Positions 56,303-64,000 of a DNA stretch of 64,000 nt are shown in pieces. A program made the position numbers and the translations under genes. The stretch comes from Psoroptes ovis (Eukaryota; Arthropoda; Arachnida; Sarcoptiformes; Psoroptidae): the NCBI GenBank assembly GCA_002943765.1, contig PQWQ01000004.1, forward strand, positions 2,976,001 through 3,040,000. Reading direction: 5' to 3'. Under the pieces are notes generated by a model. That model saw nothing but the letters and a program-made list of their open reading frames with translations, was not told the origin of the DNA and did no database searches. Positions within the stretch are counted from its first letter, which is position 1; each line of letters opens with the position of its first letter.

Positions 56303-59300
56303 TCAATTATCTGATGATGATGATGTTTGATTTTGTTGCTGTTGATTGTTTGATGGTAATGGTTCTAAAAAATCATTGGCAATAATACGATCAATATTGA
56401 TATAAAGTTCATCTAATGAACATCCATTGCCTGCAATTGTTTGATTAATTTTATTTGATTTACTCGACGAATAATTACGTTTATTTTGATTTTTAATCTT
56501 TTGTTGTTGTGATTGACGTTGATTTGGTCGTGGTGAATGTCTATTTTGATGATAATAATTGTTATAATCATTATTAAATGAATTTGTACGAGAATAATAA
56601 TTTCGATTCAAATCAAATGAACGACGATTTTTTGACATCATAAATTCATTATTCTGATTATCATTCATAGGTGTTGCAGCATTAAACATTGTACGTTGAT
56701 CTGATCTCGATAATATTGTAGCAAAAAATGGATGCAAATCATGAATTGATTCAATCGATGACATTGTCAATAATGGATTCATTGATGCGCTGGTTTGCGA
56801 TACATTTGGTAACGAATCCTAAATGAAATTGAATGAAATTCAATGAAAAATGAATTAATATTTCGAAGGCTAATTCAAAAAATGCTCGACGACTTACTGT
56901 TAAATAATTTAAAAGATGATTTATAAATACAACATGTGGTACAAAAGTTGCTTCATTATTATTGCTAATGTTGTTGCTACTGTAATTCAAATTATTTAGA
57001 TTGAAATTGGTACCGAATGACTGATTCAATGTAGCCGGTAATGATTGTGGTGCACCAGTCGATTGTGAATCATAATTTGTTGGTGATGAATTCAATGATA
57101 TTGTTTCAGATTTGGTATTATCTGTTGAACTAATTAGCGGTGATTGTTGAGATATTTGATCATTTGATTGATTTGATATTGAATTCAATATTTGATCTGA
57201 ATGTTGTGCATCTAAATTTAAAACTGTTGGCTCAGAAAATGGTGATATACCGCCAAGCCAATCAATCGGTTGACGTATGTTTGCTGATGACATTGGATAT
57301 GAATCAGTATTGATGAATGCCCATTTATGAAAATGAAATTGTGGCAATATATCTGATGGTAATAATAATGCTAAATCTAATAATTTACATGCATTCAAAA
57401 ATAACTGCAATTGTGATGATGATATTTTAGGTTCCAATTTTGTTGTACGTTGTACAAAATTTATCGATGAAGATCTATTAATCAAAAAATCAGGTATATC
57501 CAAATAATTATTTGGTAATAATAATATTGTTTGAGTTGAATCGGTCCATTTATTATTAATATTTTCATTCGTTATGTTCCTTGTGTTTGATTTGATTAAT
57601 GAAAAAAATATAAAAATTAATAAATAAATAAATTTTTGATCATTGAAATAATAATCATCAAAATTACATACTTTTGTTCATCACGAATCACTTTTAATAA
57701 TGCTTGTTCAATGCTTAAAAATGCTTGAAACTATTAAAACAAAATAATAAAACATAGAAAATGAAATATCAAGATAAAAATTTTAAAATTATCATGAATT
57801 GTGATTAATTACCATCTCGGTGTAGATGAAAGGCCATAATGAAGCAAGATATGGTGGAGACATACGCAATAAAATTACACGAAATGCTAATAAAACTTGT
57901 GATTGTAGCAATGATTGTGAATGTATTTGCGATTGTGATGATGATGATGATGATGATAGTGTTGATGATGTTGATAAAGTCGATGATGAGGATGTTGATG
58001 ATGATAATTGTAATTGTTGTTGTGAAGTGCGATGAATTTCAATTAATTTTTCCTGTATTTCTGCCATATATTTTTGATATTGATCTTTTTCCGAACAAAA
58101 CAATATAAACGCTAAACGTTTCACTAATTGTGCACGTGGTTCTAGCTCTTGATCTTTGGTTGCTGATTGACCAAATAATTTAAATGATACTGATGGACTT
58201 TGTGTTATCGACATACGCTGTAAAAATTCACGAAATGTATTTTTATCATGTGCCATTAAATGATCAATAATTATACGCCATGATTGTAAACATTCGGATG
58301 GCATTTGAAAAAATGATGAATCTAATAATAATTCTAATGATTCACGACGCCATGCTTTACGTGTATATTGATAACCAGAAAACGATGATAATAATCGTGA
58401 ACAAGCATCAAAACAAGGCAAATTATGTTGACTATGTGATTTTAAATATGGTATTACATATGACATTAAATTGGCGATTAATGGTATCATTTTTTCTTTT
58501 TCTTCACTGACATAAACCACATCTAATACTGGAGCAGCAAACTATTTTTGAGGTTGAGAGAGAAAATAGAATAAATAATCAATGATTGATATCAAAATTT
58601 TTTTTTTGAAATACTTACCTCAGCCATCGCATACAATGCTTTTATGCAGAAATAGCTATAAAATAAATTCTGCGATGTACTCGCTAAATCTTGATGATTT
58701 GAGCCGGAAGAAAGATATGATAAATTGAAATTGAATAAACCAAACAATAGACTATCATTTTGTGATTGTTGTTGTTCATGAATATTGCTTTCATGCGTAG
58801 GTGGTATTGTTTTTGGAGTATTATTTGAATAATTTTGAAAATGTAATGATGCTGATGATCGAAAAAGTCCACGTTTAAACGTAAAATTCGGTTCATTACT
58901 ACCACCGATATCAAATTCTTTTGATAATGATGTTGGTGATGGACGTCCAGTTTGTTGTTGTTGAGAGTGATAATAATTTTGTCCTATTCTAAAATCACTA
59001 TTCACCGGTATCACTTCTAAATTACGACGAAATGACCAAAAACGTGATGGTAATAATCGTCCACCTGCTACATTAATATTTGCATCAATTAATCGTTGTG
59101 TAACATCTTGTAATTCTTTTTGTGCACGACGATCTTCAACAAATGGTGATGTGATGACAAATTCATGCATAATCGCTAGTAAATATATATTGATCAATGG
59201 TTGAAAATTAATTTGAACTGAACTTGATGGAATAATTGGTTGACGTTGTCGAGATCGTGGCCAAAATGTTTCATATGGAACGGATGCAGTCAAATTCAGG

Positions 59301-62300
59301 GCAAATGCATCTTTGATCAATACAAGCATTGATCGACATGCTCTCAATAATAATTCACCAGGACAAGTACGAATATATTCAAGGAAAAATTCCAATAATG
59401 AAACTTCAATTAAAAATATATTATCAAAAGGATTCGGTGTAAATGAATGTTGTGTTGATTCAACTTCGGTCGTAATCGATGATGCTGAACTTGTCGATGA
59501 ATTTGTGTTTGCTGCCGGTGTGACTGTCGATGAGCTAGTAGTTGACAATGAAATTGATGATGATGGTTTTAAAACAGTTCGCACAATTTGTATCAAATAA
59601 TCAAGATCTAAAATTGGTTGCAATGATGATATCAATTGGACTAGTTTCTGTTGTGCAGGTGTTGCCGGCGTTATAACCGTATCAATTGAATCGGACAATA
59701 TTGATGATTCAGAAGATTGATAATGATTTATATTACGATCACGAAGATCATGCCATACACGTGCAATCGATTTCATTAATGCTACACCATTGGATACGGC
59801 GACAATATTCAATATTGTTATGATCGATTGACGTAACATCATCGATGATCCAGTTATATACCAACCGGTGTAGATTGATGATGACCAACCAAGACTACAA
59901 TTTGATTGTGCAAAACGACTATTTTTAATATTTTTCTCATGAAAATCGATAGAATGAAATTGTCGTATATATGGATGACAACATGATAATGATTGATTTG
60001 TTGAACATTGATTTTTATGGTTGTTATTGTTGGTTGAATTATTTTGATTGATATTATTATCATTAGATTCTTCACATACGATCATCGTACACCATATTTT
60101 GAATAGTGCTGTTAAAACACGATTCAAAATCGTATAATCAAGTATACGTTGTCTTGTCAATGCTAAATTATTCGGTAATGTATCTTGTTGTTGTGATAAT
60201 AAAATATTCATTGCATCTGATTGATCTGACTGATCATTCGACTGATTAGAATTTGAACTATTAGCTATTGACGATGTAACATTAGCAGTGTTTGAATTTG
60301 AAATTGGCATAGTCATAAAATTGTGAATAATTGATGATATTGTTTGAATAGCACTAGTGGTGCCAGTATTGGCCACAGATGTTGTGCTTCCATTTTGACT
60401 GTAAGATCGATGTTCACTAGAAATTGAATCCGAATCATATCGGCTACGCTGTTGTCGGCGACTAGAAATCAAACCAAATGATCGTGCCCAATCATCATAA
60501 TTATTATCAAATAATTCTTTTAATACTGGTGCTAATATATCAAATTGATTACGATCAAGTAGACAATATGAATAAATCATTGATATTGCTTGTAATGTTT
60601 GTAAAAAATGTTTATGAATAAATGGTGGTAAATTGAGTTCAGATGAAACAAAACATGATGAATGTGAAAATTGTTCAATTTCTTTTGTGATCGAATCTAA
60701 ATTACGGCATAATTGATTAATTGTGGTCAATACCAATCGAGGCATAAATCGTCCAGCATAATGTAATGATGATTCAATAAATGATAACCATTCTGTGTGT
60801 ATATGACGACGATAAATTTGTTGCAGTGCATAATGTATTGATCCATTCATTAATGTTTGCCCTAATAAAGGTGATTCAGGATCAAAAGTCATTTCAGTCA
60901 TTTTTTTAATCGATGCTCTTGGTATGAATGAATGATATGATTGAATAGCTGTTGCTGATAATAATCCTGTTGTTACTGCTGATAAGGCTGTATTTGGTGC
61001 GGCTGATGATGATGTTTCTTGCAATTGAAATGATGGAAATGTTTTCGAACTAACATTCGTATTATTATTCATTTCAATCAATAAATAATTGATACGTGAT
61101 TCCAATATAATTATTTGTTCAAGTAAATGTAACAATGATTTTTCAAATTCATCATGAAATCCGTTTTGATAATTATTGAATATGTTTTTCTTGATATTAT
61201 TATTATCATTTATTATAAATGATGATGTTGTATTATTATTATTGTTGTTAATATTATTATTATTATTATAATAACTATCATTAAAATCAAATTGATTGAT
61301 TATGTTTTCATTTGGATAATCATTATAATCAAGTATTTCTTTTACAAATAATGAATCTAATTCATGATATTTTATATTAGCATTATTACCATTAATATTT
61401 GTTGTTGATGGAAATAATTTTGTATCAGGAAATAAATACGATTGCTTTGCTTGATGTTTTATATTATTATTTGTTGTATCATTTTTATTATTTATATCAT
61501 TATTATTATTATTATTATCATCTATGATTGATTGATATTTTTGTTGATAATGCCAAACAGATGTGGCAAGACATTGTAATACGATACGTTGTACATCACA
61601 TTTTTGTAATAATTCTTTTAAATATTTTGCATATGATTTTGATTGACTAAATCCTAACAATGATTCACTTGGCTGTCGTTTATGATGTGAATGCTTGTTC
61701 ACTTCATTATAATAACGATTGTGATTACGTACTTCGATCATATGTGTTAAATTTCTAAATATTATACGTAATGCTTGTGATGCCAATAGACGAACACGTT
61801 GATTGCCATAAATTGCATCTAAATCAATACAATGATTAGAACGAATTTTTAAAAATAATTCATCTAATAGACCATCTTCTATTTGACAATTTGTACGTGA
61901 AGTTGATGAAGATTGCTTATTCAATTTATTCGCTGTCATTGTTGATGCCATATCAGCTGGGCAACTTGGATAATAACTGCATAAATATTTTAAACATATT
62001 TGAATTATCAATTCCAATGTTGTCATATCATCGTTTGAATGCGATGTTGCTGTTGTCGATGTATCTAGTTGGTGTGATTTTGATTTTGATTTTGAACGAT
62101 TATTCACCGCTGATGTTGTTGATGATGCTGAATTAGATGATGTGTTGCTATTTTTCTGTACAACAGGATTAGGAAAATCTTTTCGATTTTTTGGATAAAA
62201 ACCATCGCCTTTTATCGAATTAGAATGACGTTGATATAATGTTTTAATTTGTGCTGATCTTGTGCCATCTAAGATTGCTGATAAATGTGTTATGTTTGCT

Positions 62301-64000
62301 GAATTATCATTAGCATTAGGATTGATATTATTATTTTGGTTGAACAAAGAATTTGTTGACATTGCATACAAAATATGTGATGGCCATGTTTCAATAATTG
62401 ATATGATTGTATCTAATGCATATGTTGCACGCAATGAATCATAACGTCTTTCATACAGTAATAAATGTTGATGCATTTCAGCAAAACAAAGTTTATGTCC
62501 ACTATTATCATTATTATTATTTTTATCATCATTTTTACTCGCAGTTGTCGGTGTAGTTTGAAATGAAGCAATACCAGGAAACATTTTCATTGGTCTTGAA
62601 TTGATACCCGTCTTTGCTTCATTATCTTCACCTTTATTCAGTGTAGTCACAACAATATCAACAATTTCATCAATAATTCGCGTAATTTCATCAGTTTCTG
62701 AATCCTTGCTTGTATCTTTCTGAATATTCTCTACTGAATTTGCTTTTGTTTTCACTATCGATGTATTATGATCATCCATCGGTGGTATTGGCGAATGCGA
62801 CGATGATGGTTTACGTCGTACATGATATATAACATTACCATTTGTTGATGTGATTGCATATATTCTTGATTGATCATTCATTGTTGAAATTGAATCAACA
62901 CCTTGTTTAGGATAATTGATTCGAATATCATTATTCATGTCATGTTCACCTCTTGTGTAACGTAAAATTATCACATTCTTGATCGATAATCTTGCCGTAT
63001 TTGGATGTAACAATATAAATAATAATGGCTCCAATATACGATTGATTACAGATTTATCAATTCGATTATAATAACTGTCAGTCATTTGAGTAAATTCCGA
63101 GGTAACACCGAAACCATTTGGCGATGTAAACATTAAATTCTTTGTACCGAAAAGATTAGCCTGTTTAATGCAACGCAATAACCAATCCGAAGATATTGAA
63201 TATTGTTCACTCAGATTTCTTCGTTGTGCTAATGCATCTAACATGATAAACAGTGGCCGATCAAAATGACGTTTCAATGTTGAACATAATGAAATAGGTG
63301 ATATTGGACAAGTGATACGTAATAAACGATGTAAATCATGATGATCACATATAATTGATGAATTCATTAATGATAGATAATTGTTTGAATCCATACCGGT
63401 GGCAATTTCAATTTCAAGTTGTGTCATTAATTTTGAACTGACTGTGCTATCATTGGATATTGATGAATCATTATCGGTGTTCAATAAATCGATATCATTA
63501 TCACCATCAGTTGCTGATCGTGCAGATGATGCTAAAGCATTCACCACTAAGGCTAAACGTTCTGATATAAAACGTATGTCTCTTATTATTGAAAACATTA
63601 ATGCGAATTTGGTTCGAGCACGATGAACGATTTCCATTTGCAATGATTGTTGTTCATACGATAATTGATGTTGCGGATGAAAAAATCTCATACTATCTTT
63701 ATTCATTGAAAATGCTCGAAATGACGATTGTGGTTGCATTATTGAAGAATTGGTGACATTTACACATTGATTATTACCGCCAATCATTTCATCACATATA
63801 ACAACTTCACATATTGATTCATCATGCGAAATCGAATGCAATTGCTGCAATAATGCACTGGTCGAATAATGTAATACAGAATCGTGTGGTGATAAATTTG
63901 ACCAAAGACCACTGGCAATCAATTTAAACCATGTTGTCGATTCATAAACAAATTGTAACATTTTTGGATGTATTAATGGGAAAAAATTCAAACGTTTAGC
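56303..64000 (-). CDS. DOP1: DOP1 (Dopey) homologue, N-terminus beyond the window
   Basis: DOP1 acts with MON2 and a P4-ATPase flippase in endosome-to-Golgi trafficking. Exons in transcription order: edge 64000-58619, 58541-57813, 57730-57672, 57579-56898, 56818-56303, giving 2455 visible residues, stop included at 56303-56305. The C-terminal part is diagnostic: MAEFAAPVLD, EEKEKMIPLIANLM, LLSSFSGYQYTRKAW, SWRIIIDHLMAH, RVILLRMSPPYLASLWPF, EQALLKVIRDEQ and CKLLDLALLLPSD all match the DOP1 family. The first visible exon is open for 5382 nt with Asn, Ser and Thr-rich insertions. It remains open at the window edge (GCT AAA CGT before the first Leu codon), so the conserved N-terminal domain is outside. 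Vertebrate DOP1A is about 2460 residues, so this protein is probably longer because of the insertions. Confidence 0.92.

Overview
The window is eukaryotic, very AT-rich genomic DNA with GT-AG introns. It is most likely from an acariform (astigmatan, house-dust or scab mite-like) arthropod. Support for this is the AT-rich short introns (about 65-105 bp) alongside a few long ones, single exons of up to 5.4 kb, coding homopolymers (Asn, Gln, His, Ser runs), and arthropod-type orthologues (PMCA, a Btk29A-like Tec kinase, DOP1). The species was not determined. No tRNA, rRNA, CRISPR or viral gene was seen.

Left part (1-27.7 kb, + strand). One large gene encodes a plasma-membrane Ca2+-transporting ATPase. 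Eleven exons (334-5135) encode a complete 1160-residue pump core that ends in the first half of the calmodulin-binding domain. Three alternative C-termini follow: read-through into a 333-residue tail (5136-6137), a distant two-exon His/Ser-rich tail (15392-17797), and a second distant exon (25157-26083). Both distant exons begin with a different second half of the calmodulin-binding helix, the same position as vertebrate splice site C, and both end in a class I PDZ-ligand-like sequence (ETII and ETPV). A possible 64-residue two-exon gene (22770-27744) is interleaved with the last PMCA exon. The rest is intronic or intergenic AT-rich DNA with microsatellites.

Middle part (29.9-44.4 kb). An intronless secreted cystatin is followed by a cluster of small intronless genes from three unrecognised families. 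Family A (131-133 aa) has three genes, family B (109-113 aa) has two genes and one pseudogene, and family C (118 aa) has two nearly identical genes. The cluster grew by segmental duplication. A module containing B and C and flanked by inverted copies of a dispersed repeat (R1) occurs twice. The same region holds piggyBac-like TTAA-flanked MITEs, mariner-like MITEs and long hairpins. This lineage-specific cluster is the best candidate for something undescribed.

Right part (44.9-64 kb, - strand). A Tec-family tyrosine kinase (SH3-SH2-kinase, 787 aa, no PH domain visible) is followed by about 7 kb of mostly non-coding DNA, an unrecognised single-exon secreted protein with an acidic Tyr-rich tail, and the C-terminal 2455 residues of DOP1 (Dopey). 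The N-terminus of DOP1 lies beyond the right edge.

The three recognisable housekeeping or signalling genes (Ca2+ extrusion, Tec kinase signalling, endosome-Golgi trafficking) are not obviously linked functionally. Exon boundaries were worked out by reading splice sites and keeping phase. No alignment or database search was run.
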